A DNA stretch of 59,835 nucleotides. Origin: Solobacterium sp. Lineage in GTDB: Bacteria > Bacillota_I > Bacilli_A > Erysipelotrichales > Erysipelotrichaceae. This document shows, piece after piece, positions 35,629 to 43,196 of this stretch (the stretch's first letter is position 1; the number at the start of each line of letters is the position of its first letter). The notes under the pieces are model-generated. The model was not told where the DNA came from and searched no databases. It saw only the letters and a list, made by a program, of their open reading frames with translations. The position numbers and the translations under genes were made by a program. The stretch is taken from contig JAGAVW010000022.1 in assembly GCA_017941735.1 (NCBI GenBank), positions 1-59,835 of the forward strand. Direction: 5' to 3'.

Positions 35629-35660
35629 GATTGGTAATCATTGATTACCAATCTTTTTTT
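35629..35660. terminator. Bidirectional terminator
   Basis: GATTGGTAATCA is followed at once by its complement TGATTACCAATC, then TTTTTTT; on the other strand A-runs give a T tract too. It serves the coiled-coil gene and the convergent queH gene, whose last codons it contains. Confidence 0.8.
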
Positions 35661-36318
35661 GTCGTTCTTGATAGGAGTAAATACACCCACAATAATCTTG
35701 GTGGTAAAGATCATATTCCTTCACGATCTCATCGCGTCGGATTTGGCCACCTTTCTTTTTGAAATCTGAATAGAAGTATTTCACCTTTGGATATTTCTTC
35801 GATAATTTTTCACCAATTTCATTTAACTTTTGACTATCTTTTTGTCTAGAGATACTCATGACTGTGGTCATATAGTCATAATCGTGTTCGGTGGCATAGC
35901 GATAAGCTTCTTCCATCCGCTTTTCATAACAATAGAAACAACGCTCCCATCCTTCGGGATCATCCTTCATGGGTTCTAATTCCTTGGTGTAGGAAACATT
36001 ATCATAGGCAGGAAAAACCATCGAAACACTTTCCCCATAAACTTCATGGACAAAGCGAATGAGTTCGTTTTTCCGACGCTCATATTCTTCTTTTGGATAA
36101 ATGTTGGAATTGTTGTAGTAGAGCGTTAAAGAAAAATGATCCTTTAAAAATTCCAAAGGCCAACCTGCACACACGGCACAACACACATGCAATAAGAGTT
36201 TGGGCTTTTGCTGTGCCTCTTCAAGCGCTTGGATTTCATCGATGGCCTTTTGATAGTAGTTTACTTTTGGACCATGTTTGCGCTTTTCTAAATAGGCTAG
36301 ATAAGCTTCTTTATTCAT
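35638..36318 (-). CDS. queH: QueH, epoxyqueuosine reductase
   Basis: A 226-residue protein of the QueH (DUF208) family with the signature cysteines LHVCCAVCAGWP near 43-55, RCFYCYEKRM near 135, and DYCGCIYSYQER near the end. QueH binds a 4Fe-4S cluster and reduces epoxyqueuosine in tRNA to queuosine, replacing QueG. It overlaps queA by eight bases and follows it in the same operon; the two enzymes act in consecutive steps, which supports both calls. Confidence 0.93.
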   Translation of the reverse strand: MNKEAYLAYLEKRKHGPKVNYYQKAIDEIQALEEAQQKPKLLLHVCCAVCAGWPLEFLKDHFSLTLYYNNSNIYPKEEYERRKNELIRFVHEVYGESVSMVFPAYDNVSYTKELEPMKDDPEGWERCFYCYEKRMEEAYRYATEHDYDYMTTVMSISRQKDSQKLNEIGEKLSKKYPKVKYFYSDFKKKGGQIRRDEIVKEYDLYHQDYCGCIYSYQERQKKIGNQ

Positions 36319-37342
36319 TGGTAATCAACATACAATCCCCAAAGGAAAAGAAACGATATTCCTGTTGGATTGCCTCCTCGTATGCATGGAAGATGAGTTC
36401 TTTTCCCGCAAAGGAAGAAATCATCATGAGTAAAGTGGATTTTGGTAAATGGAAATTCGTTAACATACAATCAATCGTATTCCATTTATAACCTGGATAA
36501 ATAAAGAGTGTTGTTTCACCTGAACATGCTTCAAATTTTTGGAAACGTTGGTATACCGATTCCAAGGTTCTTACCGAAGTCGTTCCAATCGCAATGATGC
36601 GACGACCTTCTTCTTTGGCACGGTTTAAAGTATCCGCTGCCTCCTTAGACATTTCATAAACTTCTGCATGCATGTGATGCTCTTCAATGGTTTCCGTATC
36701 CATAGGACGGAAGGTTCCTAGCCCTACATGTAATGTAACATCAACGATTTCTACACCTTTTGCTTGTAGGGCATCAAAGATTTCTTTTGTAAAGTGTAAG
36801 CCAGCCGTAGGGGCAGCTGCACTACCATCGATTTTTGCGTAGACCGTTTGGTAACGATTTGGATCATTGAGTTTCTCTTTGATATAAGGAGGTAAGGGGA
36901 CACTGCCAAGTTCATCTAGAATCTCAGTAAAAATCCCATCGTACAACATCTGCATCTTACGAATGCCTTTTTCTCCAATTTCAATACATTTTGCGCGTAA
37001 GCGTCCATCATGAAAGGAGACAATCGTATCGATCTTTACGGTTTTCGCATTGCCAACTAAGCACTCCCATACATCGTTTGGTAATTGACGTAGTAAAAGA
37101 ACTTCCACATGGGCACCGGTTTCTTCTTTGGTGCCAAATAGGCGGGCAGGGATGACACGCGTATTGTTGCGTACTAAGACATCCCCCTCGTGTAAATAAT
37201 CCAAAATATCATAAAAATGGCGATGTTCTAACATGCCGGTATTCTTATGGACCACCATCATCCGACTGGTCTTACGATCTAGTAAGGGCGTTTGCGCAAT
37301 CAGATGACTAGGTAAGTTATAATCAAAATCACTTGTTTTCAT
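36311..37342 (-). CDS. queA: QueA, tRNA ribosyltransferase-isomerase
   Basis: A 343-residue enzyme, the usual length. It begins FDYNLPSHLIAQTPLLDRKTSRMMV (in two parts) and contains YQTVYAKIDGSAAAPTAGLHFT and LHVGLGTFRPM, all family hallmarks. It transfers the ribosyl part of S-adenosylmethionine to 7-aminomethyl-7-deazaguanine in tRNA, making epoxyqueuosine, which QueH (next gene) reduces. The -10 box ends eight bases before the ATG with no ribosome-binding site, so the message is probably leaderless. Confidence 0.96.
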   Translation of the reverse strand: MKTSDFDYNLPSHLIAQTPLLDRKTSRMMVVHKNTGMLEHRHFYDILDYLHEGDVLVRNNTRVIPARLFGTKEETGAHVEVLLLRQLPNDVWECLVGNAKTVKIDTIVSFHDGRLRAKCIEIGEKGIRKMQMLYDGIFTEILDELGSVPLPPYIKEKLNDPNRYQTVYAKIDGSAAAPTAGLHFTKEIFDALQAKGVEIVDVTLHVGLGTFRPMDTETIEEHHMHAEVYEMSKEAADTLNRAKEEGRRIIAIGTTSVRTLESVYQRFQKFEACSGETTLFIYPGYKWNTIDCMLTNFHLPKSTLLMMISSFAGKELIFHAYEEAIQQEYRFFSFGDCMLITNE

Positions 37343-37350
37343 AGGTCTTT

Positions 37351-37379
37351 AGTTTAATCGTTTGGCTTCGTTTACGCAA
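37351..37379 (-). promoter_or_regulatory. queA promoter, leaderless type
   Basis: On the minus strand, -35 TTGCGT (37374-37379) and -10 TAAACT (37351-37356) are 17 bases apart; the ATG follows eight bases after the -10. Confidence 0.55.
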
Positions 37380-37385
37380 GAAACT

Positions 37386-37979
37386 TTAATAATAAGTTTT
37401 ACTGGAAATGACTTTTCCTAAAATACGCACCGGTAAATTGCGTATTTCATTCGCAGAGAAATAGCGATTTTCCACTTCTGGATTGGCCGCTTCTAAAATC
37501 ATCATTTTATCTTTATAGATGACGCGCTTAACCGTCACTTCTTCGCCAATTAAGACAACCCCAATATTGCCACTTTCTAAGGTGTCACATTGTTGTACAA
37601 GCACAAGCGAGCCATCTAAAATACCAATGCCATTCATGGAATCGCCTTCGACCTTAAGATAATAATCACCATTCTTACAATCAGATAAGGAGGTTTCTTC
37701 TTCACCAAGGTAATTTTCTTCCGCAAATAAATCATAGCCTGCTTTGACATAGCCAAGTACAGGCAGCTTAACAGAAATATCCATTCCCTTTAGGGCAGGC
37801 TCAATGTTGTAGCCCACAAGCTCACTTAACCGACGCATGGTTTCTCCAGATACTTTCTTGACTTCGCCATTGCGCCATCTTACGGCTGTTGAGCGTGTCA
37901 CGCCAACGCGCCGGGCAATTTCACTATCATTGGCACCGGTCTTGCGCTTATAATCTTCTATAATTTCTTGTAGATTCAT
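37386..37979 (-). CDS. LexA-like SOS repressor (XRE helix-turn-helix plus S24 peptidase)
   Basis: A 197-residue repressor. Residues 5-55 form an XRE/C1-type helix-turn-helix (NDSEIARRVGVTRSTAVRW), unlike the winged helix of classic LexA. The C-terminal S24 domain has the self-cleavage bond Ala80-Gly81, nucleophile Ser114 (GDSMNG) and general base Lys151 (VTVKRV). DNA damage would trigger RecA-assisted autocleavage. The start MNLQEII at 37979 is used because the -10 box lies six bases before it; the longer frame runs through the divergent promoter region. It faces dinB across a 97-base control region. Confidence 0.88.
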   Translation of the reverse strand: MNLQEIIEDYKRKTGANDSEIARRVGVTRSTAVRWRNGEVKKVSGETMRRLSELVGYNIEPALKGMDISVKLPVLGYVKAGYDLFAEENYLGEEETSLSDCKNGDYYLKVEGDSMNGIGILDGSLVLVQQCDTLESGNIGVVLIGEEVTVKRVIYKDKMMILEAANPEVENRYFSANEIRNLPVRILGKVISSKTYY

Positions 37980-38076
37980 ATCAATATTATAGGATATCTG
38001 ATACAAATAGACAAATTTCAAGAAATTATGTTGCGTAAATAATTGAATTATGCAACACCTTGAGTATAATGAACTT
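37980..38076. promoter_or_regulatory. Compact divergent SOS control region
   Basis: Toward the repressor gene: -35 TTGTCT (38009-38014), 17-base spacer, -10 TATAAT (37986-37991), six bases to the ATG. Toward dinB: -35 TTGAAT (38043-38048), 16-base spacer, -10 TATAAT (38065-38070), six bases to the ATG. Neither gene has a ribosome-binding site. A smaller palindrome AATTTC-AA-GAAATT lies at 38014-38027, next to the repressor -35. Confidence 0.8.
38031..38055. promoter_or_regulatory. Probable SOS operator
   Basis: A 25-base imperfect palindrome: TTGCGTAAAT and AATTATGCAA around a five-base centre. The arms match at eight of ten positions. It covers the dinB -35 box, so bound repressor would block dinB. 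Confidence 0.7.
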
Positions 38077-39354
38077 ATGAACGACAAGATTATATTTCAC
38101 ATCGATATCAATCATTGCTATGCCCAAATTGAAGAGATGTTTCATCCGCAATTAAGGGAAGTACCTATGGCGGTTGGCGGGCACGAAGAAAAGCGCCATG
38201 GCATTATCTTAGCGAAAAATGGTTTGGCTAAAAAAGCAGGGGTCAAAACAGGAGAGAGCTTGCGGGAAGCTTATCGTCATTGTCCAGAACTCTTAATTAT
38301 TCCCCCACACTACGATGCCTATCTTTATTACACTTCGGAAGTAAAAAAGATCTATGCGCAATATAGTGATTGTATCGAATCCTTTGGCTTAGATGAAGCC
38401 TGGATTGATTATACCCACTCCAAACAACTCTTTGGCGAAGCAGAGGCCATTGGGCATGCGATACAGGATCAAATTTTAAGAGAGCTAGGTTTAACGGTAT
38501 CGGTTGGTATTTCATGGAATAAGATTTTCGCAAAATTGGGGAGTGATTTTAAAAAACCAAGTGGGTTTACCATCATCACGAAAGAGAATTATAAAGATTT
38601 GGTTTGGCCACTTCCCGCAAGAGATTTGTTGTATGTAGGGCCAGCCACGGAACGTAAGCTTTATGCGCGTGGTATTCGTACCATTGGTGAACTTGCGCAA
38701 TATCCCGTGATGCATCTCAAAAAAGCATTTGGGGTTGTTGGGGAGATGTTGTCGGATTTTGCGAATGGAAGAGATACGAGTTCTGTAAGTAAACAAGGCA
38801 TACAGACCCCCATCCAATCGGTTGGAAATGCGATGACGATGATTCATGATGTCGATAATTTAGAAGACGTGCGCCCCGTCTATTACGTCTTAGCTGAAGC
38901 CATTGCCTCCCGCATGAAAGAGGCAGGTGTAGAAGGGGATGTGATTCATATTTCCTTTCGTACCGCAAAATTAAATTGGTGTGGGAAACAACGCAAAATT
39001 GCACAACCCACTAATGTCAGTGAAGAGATATTAAAAGAGATAATGAGTCTATTAGAAGAATGTTATGACTTTGAAGAGCCACTACGAGCGGTGGGCGCAA
39101 GTGTATCCGGGTTACGGTTTACAAGGAATCATCGCCAACTCTCTTTATTACAAGATGAAGAAAAACATGAAAAAGCCTTACGTATTGATGAAGCGATGGA
39201 TGCAATTCGTGCCCAGTTTGGGTTTCATTCTGTTTGTCGGGCTTGTATGTTGTTGGATCGGCCTTTAACGGATTTTAATCCCAAAGGGGACCATGTCATT
39301 CATCCCGTAGGTTATTTCCAAGGAAGGAAGATGATACCAAATGGACCTCTATAA
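38077..39354 (+). CDS. dinB: Y-family DNA polymerase (DinB, Pol IV-like)
   Basis: A 425-residue translesion polymerase. Catalytic acids are Asp10 (HIDINHCYA) and Asp106-Glu107 (SFGLDEAWID). The thumb and little-finger domains follow, and a clamp-binding QLSLL lies at 354-358. The start MNDKIIFHID at 38077 agrees with the family; the longer frame passes through the promoter. It copies damaged DNA during the SOS response. The operator over its promoter and the divergent repressor gene make SOS control very likely. A small gene overlaps its end by 14 bases. Confidence 0.93.
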   Translation: MNDKIIFHIDINHCYAQIEEMFHPQLREVPMAVGGHEEKRHGIILAKNGLAKKAGVKTGESLREAYRHCPELLIIPPHYDAYLYYTSEVKKIYAQYSDCIESFGLDEAWIDYTHSKQLFGEAEAIGHAIQDQILRELGLTVSVGISWNKIFAKLGSDFKKPSGFTIITKENYKDLVWPLPARDLLYVGPATERKLYARGIRTIGELAQYPVMHLKKAFGVVGEMLSDFANGRDTSSVSKQGIQTPIQSVGNAMTMIHDVDNLEDVRPVYYVLAEAIASRMKEAGVEGDVIHISFRTAKLNWCGKQRKIAQPTNVSEEILKEIMSLLEECYDFEEPLRAVGASVSGLRFTRNHRQLSLLQDEEKHEKALRIDEAMDAIRAQFGFHSVCRACMLLDRPLTDFNPKGDHVIHPVGYFQGRKMIPNGPL

Positions 39355-39583
39355 ACGTTATGTAGATGTGGTATTGATACAAAAGAAAAGTGGCGGAATT
39401 GTGCCACTGTATGTTTGTTGGGAAAATGGGAAAAAATATAAAATTGATCGCATTATTAGTGCCGAGCGTAGAGCCTCACCCGTTGGTGGATGTGGCATGC
39501 GCTATGCGTGCATGATTCAAGGAAAACGACGCAATCTCTATTTGGAAAAAGATCGTTGGTTTATCGAAAGCCTGCAACCTTAA
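39341..39583 (+). CDS. Small protein coupled to dinB, unknown function
   Basis: An 80-residue basic protein starting inside the end of dinB, with AAGGAAGG upstream of its ATG. It contains several aromatic residues and RIISAERRASPVGGCGMRYA with two cysteines further on; the pattern suggests a small beta-rich nucleic-acid-binding domain, but no family is recognised. Coupling to dinB places it in the SOS regulon. Its stop overlaps the convergent MATE-exporter gene by four bases. Confidence 0.75.
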   Translation: MDLYKRYVDVVLIQKKSGGIVPLYVCWENGKKYKIDRIISAERRASPVGGCGMRYACMIQGKRRNLYLEKDRWFIESLQP

Positions 39584-40938
39584 TCAGGCATAGGGGTAAC
39601 AACTTGTTTATAAAGACGACGGAAGAAGTAAGCAGAAACGATAATGGAAATGGATTCTGAAATAACGAAGCACCACCAAACATTGTCGATATTCCCAGTT
39701 TGCGCTAAAAACCATGCGACAGGGATGAGGACAAGAAGTTGGCGGGCAATCGAAATGATGAGGGAATAAATACTACGCGAAAAGGCTTGGAAGATCGAAC
39801 CCATTACAATACTTGCTGCTGCAATTGGGAAGTGTAATGAAATAATATGCAATGCCGGTATTCCAATTTTTAACATTTCTGTTGAAGCGTTGAAGAAGCC
39901 AAGTAATTGCCGAGGGAATAGATTCATCACAATTGTCCCAACCGTCATAATGGATACCGCTACTACTAAGGCAAATAATAAAGCCTCTTTAATACGTGCT
40001 TTCTTTTGCGCACCATAGTTATAGGCAAGAATAGGAATCAAACCACTATTTAAACCAAAGACAGGCATAAAGAAGAAACTTTGTAATTTAAAGTATGCCC
40101 CAAAGACGGCATTGGCCGTGGAGGTAAACGTAATCAAAATACGATTCATAAAATAGTTCATAAAAGAACCAATGGCCATCATCAAAATGGAAGGCACACC
40201 AACTTTATAAATCCGTTTAATCACATCGAACTTCGGAGATAAGACACTGGATAAAGAAAGATGAATTTCAGGATTGTATTTAAGATTGCAGTATAAGCCA
40301 ATACATGCCGCAACCATTTGCCCAATAATTGTCGCAACTGCGGCCCCTGTAACCCCAAGCCTAGGCATCCCAAATAAACCAAAGATTAAAATAGGATCAA
40401 GAATGATATTTAAAATCGCACCTGTTGCTTGGCAAATCATGGAGAAGAAAGAATTCCCTGTTGATTGTAAGAGACGCTCAAACATCATCTGGAAAAATAA
40501 GCCAATGGAAAAACCAGTCACGATGCGAAGATAGGATGTCGCATCATTCACAATAGAGGCATCATTTGTCTGCGATAAGATAAAAGGCTTTGCGACAAAA
40601 AGTGAAATAAACACAAAGAATAGTACATTTAAAAATGTTAAAAAGATGCCAGTATTTGCGGCTTTATCTGCACGCTCAAATTGTTTGGCACCTAAAGAGC
40701 GTGAAAGTAAGGCATTTACACCAACGCCTGTTCCAGTACTTAAGGCAATCATCAAATTCTGTAAAGGGAAGGCGAGGGTCACTGCTGTTAGAGCTTGTTC
40801 GCTGAGTTGCGAAACAAAGATGCTATCAACCACGTTGTATAGTGCTTGTACAAGCATGGAAATCATCATGGGTAAAGAAACGCGAATAATTAATTCTTTG
40901 ATGGGTAAGACACCCATTTTGTTCTCTTTTGTAGTCAT
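39580..40938 (-). CDS. MATE-family multidrug/sodium antiporter
   Basis: A 452-residue membrane protein with twelve hydrophobic segments in two homologous halves (QALYNVVDSIFVSQLSEQALTAVTLAFP in the first, and FNSANAVFGAYFKLQSF-type sequence in the second). Exports drugs or metabolites using sodium or protons; the substrate is unknown. The start MTTKENKMG at 40938 is chosen over a longer frame that crosses the promoter. The -10 TATATT ends seven bases before it, with -35 TTTACG 17 bases further, inside the terminator stem of the upstream tRNA gene. It is therefore probably leaderless. Confidence 0.9.
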   Translation of the reverse strand: MTTKENKMGVLPIKELIIRVSLPMMISMLVQALYNVVDSIFVSQLSEQALTAVTLAFPLQNLMIALSTGTGVGVNALLSRSLGAKQFERADKAANTGIFLTFLNVLFFVFISLFVAKPFILSQTNDASIVNDATSYLRIVTGFSIGLFFQMMFERLLQSTGNSFFSMICQATGAILNIILDPILIFGLFGMPRLGVTGAAVATIIGQMVAACIGLYCNLKYNPEIHLSLSSVLSPKFDVIKRIYKVGVPSILMMAIGSFMNYFMNRILITFTSTANAVFGAYFKLQSFFFMPVFGLNSGLIPILAYNYGAQKKARIKEALLFALVVAVSIMTVGTIVMNLFPRQLLGFFNASTEMLKIGIPALHIISLHFPIAAASIVMGSIFQAFSRSIYSLIISIARQLLVLIPVAWFLAQTGNIDNVWWCFVISESISIIVSAYFFRRLYKQVVTPMPD

Positions 40939-40945
40939 AGGAGCC

Positions 40946-40974
40946 AATATAGCATAAATAAAAAAAACCGTAAA
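40946..40974 (-). promoter_or_regulatory. MATE-exporter promoter, leaderless type
   Basis: On the minus strand, -35 TTTACG (40969-40974) and -10 TATATT (40946-40951) are 17 bases apart; the -10 ends seven bases before the ATG. The -35 lies within the tRNA terminator hairpin. Confidence 0.6.
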
Positions 40975-40986
40975 CACGGTTTTTTA
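40963..40986. terminator. Terminator after tRNA-Ser
   Basis: AAACCGT/ACGGTTT stem around a four-base loop, with a T-run on the minus strand after the tRNA and also on the plus strand, so it could work both ways. Confidence 0.75.
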
Positions 40987-40993
40987 TGTTTCC

Positions 40994-41084
40994 TGGCGCA
41001 GGATCAGGGATTTGAACCCTGGCGCCCTGTTACAGACCTACGAGCTTTCCAAGCCCGCCCCTTCAACCACTTGGGTAATCCTGC
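40994..41084 (-). tRNA. tRNA-Ser (anticodon GGA)
   Basis: A full class II tRNA of 91 bases including encoded CCA. Acceptor GCAGGAT pairs with ATCCTGC; the anticodon stem CGGGC/GCTCG closes loop TTGGAAA, giving anticodon GGA (reads UCC and UCU). A long variable arm and T arm (GGGTTCAAATCCC) are present. It has its own promoter and terminator. Confidence 0.96.
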
Positions 41085-41095
41085 ATAGCCTATTA

Positions 41096-41123
41096 ATCAT
41101 ACCATAACTTTTGAATTCGACAA
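41096..41123 (-). promoter_or_regulatory. tRNA-Ser promoter
   Basis: On the minus strand, -35 TTGTCG (41118-41123) and -10 TATGAT (41096-41101) are 16 bases apart, about ten bases before the tRNA 5' end. Confidence 0.65.
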
Positions 41124-41130
41124 GGTATCA

Positions 41131-41730
41131 TTAATCTTTTTGGTTTAAGATTTTTTGACAAGCCAAAGCACCATCTTCTGCTTCTTCAAGTGCCATCTCA
41201 CAAGAAGTATCTCCAGAATCAATGCGATCAAGAAACCCATCAATTGCGGAACGATAGAATAAATAGGCATTACGGACGTCTCTTGTAATACCGGCACCAT
41301 CTTTTAAACAATTCGCCACACGTAAGTAGACTTCTGGTGCATTCCATGGGTCTTGTGCATCTTCTGTTAACGTTAAAGCATCTAAATAATAATCGCAAGC
41401 ACGCGTGACATCTTTTTGAATGAGGCGACTCGTCCCATTCCAATAAAAATCCCCAAGTTTCCAAGTTGCTTCAATGTCCCCTTCATCACTCGCATCTTCA
41501 TAACACGTAAAAGCGCGGTCTAAATTACGCGATGTGCCGTGTCCCAAAGAATAACAGTTTCCAAGCTTACATAGGGCATTTGGATGGCCCATGTTGGCGG
41601 CTTTTTGAAAAAACTTAAAAGCTTGGTCGTAATCCTTGTTTACACCAATTCCACGGTAATAGACTTCACCAATCGATAACAGCGCTTCTGCGCTTTGGTC
41701 AGTTGTTTGCGTTACTTGTGTTTCCTTCAT
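41131..41730 (-). CDS. Sel1-like repeat protein
   Basis: A 199-residue protein with four Sel1-like helical repeats, such as ALLSIGEVYYRGIGVNKDYDQAFKFFQKAA (in two halves) and ALCKLGNCYSLGHGTSRNLDRAF. These repeats form solenoids that bind other proteins; no enzymatic domain is present. No signal peptide is seen, so it acts in the cytoplasm. The -10-like TACAAT lies nine bases before the ATG and no ribosome-binding site is evident. The tRNA gene follows 46 bases downstream. Confidence 0.85.
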   Translation of the reverse strand: MKETQVTQTTDQSAEALLSIGEVYYRGIGVNKDYDQAFKFFQKAANMGHPNALCKLGNCYSLGHGTSRNLDRAFTCYEDASDEGDIEATWKLGDFYWNGTSRLIQKDVTRACDYYLDALTLTEDAQDPWNAPEVYLRVANCLKDGAGITRDVRNAYLFYRSAIDGFLDRIDSGDTSCEMALEEAEDGALACQKILNQKD

Positions 41731-41798
41731 GGTAGTACCATTGTACTATAAATATTCTTTTCAGGCATTGTATCTTTCTGTGGTATGATAATTGCGTT

Positions 41799-43160
41799 AT
41801 GGCAAAACCACTAAAAGTAAAAATCAAAGGAAAAGTCTATGGCATTGATTTCTTATCATTGTTATTTTTATGTGTTTGTGTCTTGATCCTATTTGTTGGA
41901 GGTTATTTAATCACCAAAGGATTTATGAATATGGCAGACAAAGAGGAAGGGGAACCAGTCGAAACAGTGGTATCCAATGACCCAGATGACTTATACAACA
42001 AAGATGAATTCGCAATTGATAGAAGCCAATACCAAGGTACCATTCTCGAGCGTACGGAAAATGCAGGACGTACCTATGTAGAAGAAACCTTATTTATTGG
42101 CGATACCAATGTAGCACGCTTTTTGCGCTATCAAAATACAGACAACCTAGCCTTTACGGATATTGAAAATACAATTGGTGTTGTGGGCTTAGGCATTGAA
42201 GATTTAGAAGAGCTTGCGTGTTTAGATACAACCAATGGTCGCCTAACCATTGCCCAAGCAATTACCGCATTACAACCGAAGCGCATTCTATTAAATGTAG
42301 GAACCTATAGTTTATTAAAAGATAAAGACGAAATGCTAGAAGCATACCGTAAGAGTATCAAACAATTTCAAGAAGCATATCCTAGTGTAGATGTGATTGT
42401 GAATGCAGTTCCACCAATTGGAAAGAAACGGGAATATACCAATTTAACGATGCAGATGGTGGATGCGTTTAACTTAGGTCTAGCGGATATGTGTAAACAA
42501 GAAGGCTGGTATTTCTTAGCTTCTTATGAAGATTTAAAAGACGATGCAAGCGGCTTTGCGCAAGAAGAATTTGTGGAAGAAGATGGCATTCAATTGAGTG
42601 AGAGAGGTTTAGTTGCATTATTTGAATACATTCGTATGCATGCGGAATCCTCGAGTGATGATCGTCCAACGCCTTTACAAAATAAACCAAAAGTAATTGG
42701 AGTGCCAGATGGACTTATTGCGACAAACCCATTAAATGGAGAAGCATTTGAAGAGCTACCTGAAACTGTGGAAACACCAACCCCACGTCCAACTCCAGCG
42801 CAACAACAAACCACTCCATACGTCGCTCCAGCTGCAACCCCAACACCAACGCCTAGTGCAACTCCAACTCCAACCCCAGAAGAAAGTGTAGAACCTTCTA
42901 TAGAACCAACCGAAACAACCGATCCAACCCCAACAGAAAGTACGGATCCTGCACCACAAGAAACAACGCCAACAGAAGAAGCTTCCGCTACTCCAGAATC
43001 CACGCCAGAAGCATCAGAAGGTGGAGAGTCAACTTCTCCAGAAAGTGGAGGCGAAAATACAGGAGGTAGTGAGGAAGGACAAACAGAAGGCGGGACTGTA
43101 GACCCAGCTCAAACAGAAGGTGGTAATACAGAACCAGCACCTGATGCACCAGAAGGATAA
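41799..43160 (+). CDS. Membrane-anchored SGNH/GDSL-like protein with Pro/Thr/Glu-rich tail
   Basis: A 453-residue protein. A membrane anchor spans about 17-40; residues 95-290 look like an SGNH-fold domain with block I FIGDTNVARF (101-104 is GDTN in place of GDSL) and a later ILLNVGTYSLL and NAVPPIGKKREY. From about 320 the protein is a low-complexity tail of PTPT-, PTE- and GGE-type repeats, probably extending through the cell wall. The serine nucleophile of classic GDSL enzymes is replaced by threonine here, so activity is uncertain. The ATG has a GATAAT six bases before it and no ribosome-binding site. Confidence 0.7.
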   Translation: MAKPLKVKIKGKVYGIDFLSLLFLCVCVLILFVGGYLITKGFMNMADKEEGEPVETVVSNDPDDLYNKDEFAIDRSQYQGTILERTENAGRTYVEETLFIGDTNVARFLRYQNTDNLAFTDIENTIGVVGLGIEDLEELACLDTTNGRLTIAQAITALQPKRILLNVGTYSLLKDKDEMLEAYRKSIKQFQEAYPSVDVIVNAVPPIGKKREYTNLTMQMVDAFNLGLADMCKQEGWYFLASYEDLKDDASGFAQEEFVEEDGIQLSERGLVALFEYIRMHAESSSDDRPTPLQNKPKVIGVPDGLIATNPLNGEAFEELPETVETPTPRPTPAQQQTTPYVAPAATPTPTPSATPTPTPEESVEPSIEPTETTDPTPTESTDPAPQETTPTEEASATPESTPEASEGGESTSPESGGENTGGSEEGQTEGGTVDPAQTEGGNTEPAPDAPEG

Positions 43161-43164
43161 TGAA

Positions 43165-43195
43165 AAGAAGTTTCTTAGGAAACTTCTTTTTTTGT
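43165..43195 (+). terminator. Terminator after the SGNH-like gene
   Basis: AAGAAGTTTC and GAAACTTCTT form a perfect ten-pair stem around TTAG, followed by TTTTT. It also ends the convergent protease gene on the other side. Confidence 0.9.
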
Positions 43196-43196
43196 T

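Noticed and set aside
37374..37382. TTGCGTAAA-like half-site at the queA -35, similar to one arm of the SOS operator
   Set aside because: No second arm at the expected spacing; a nine-base match can occur by chance in a window of this size.
42770..43158. Low-complexity CCAAC/ACAGAA-type repeats
   Set aside because: Explained by the Pro/Thr/Glu-rich tail of the SGNH-like protein; not a CRISPR array or non-coding repeat.
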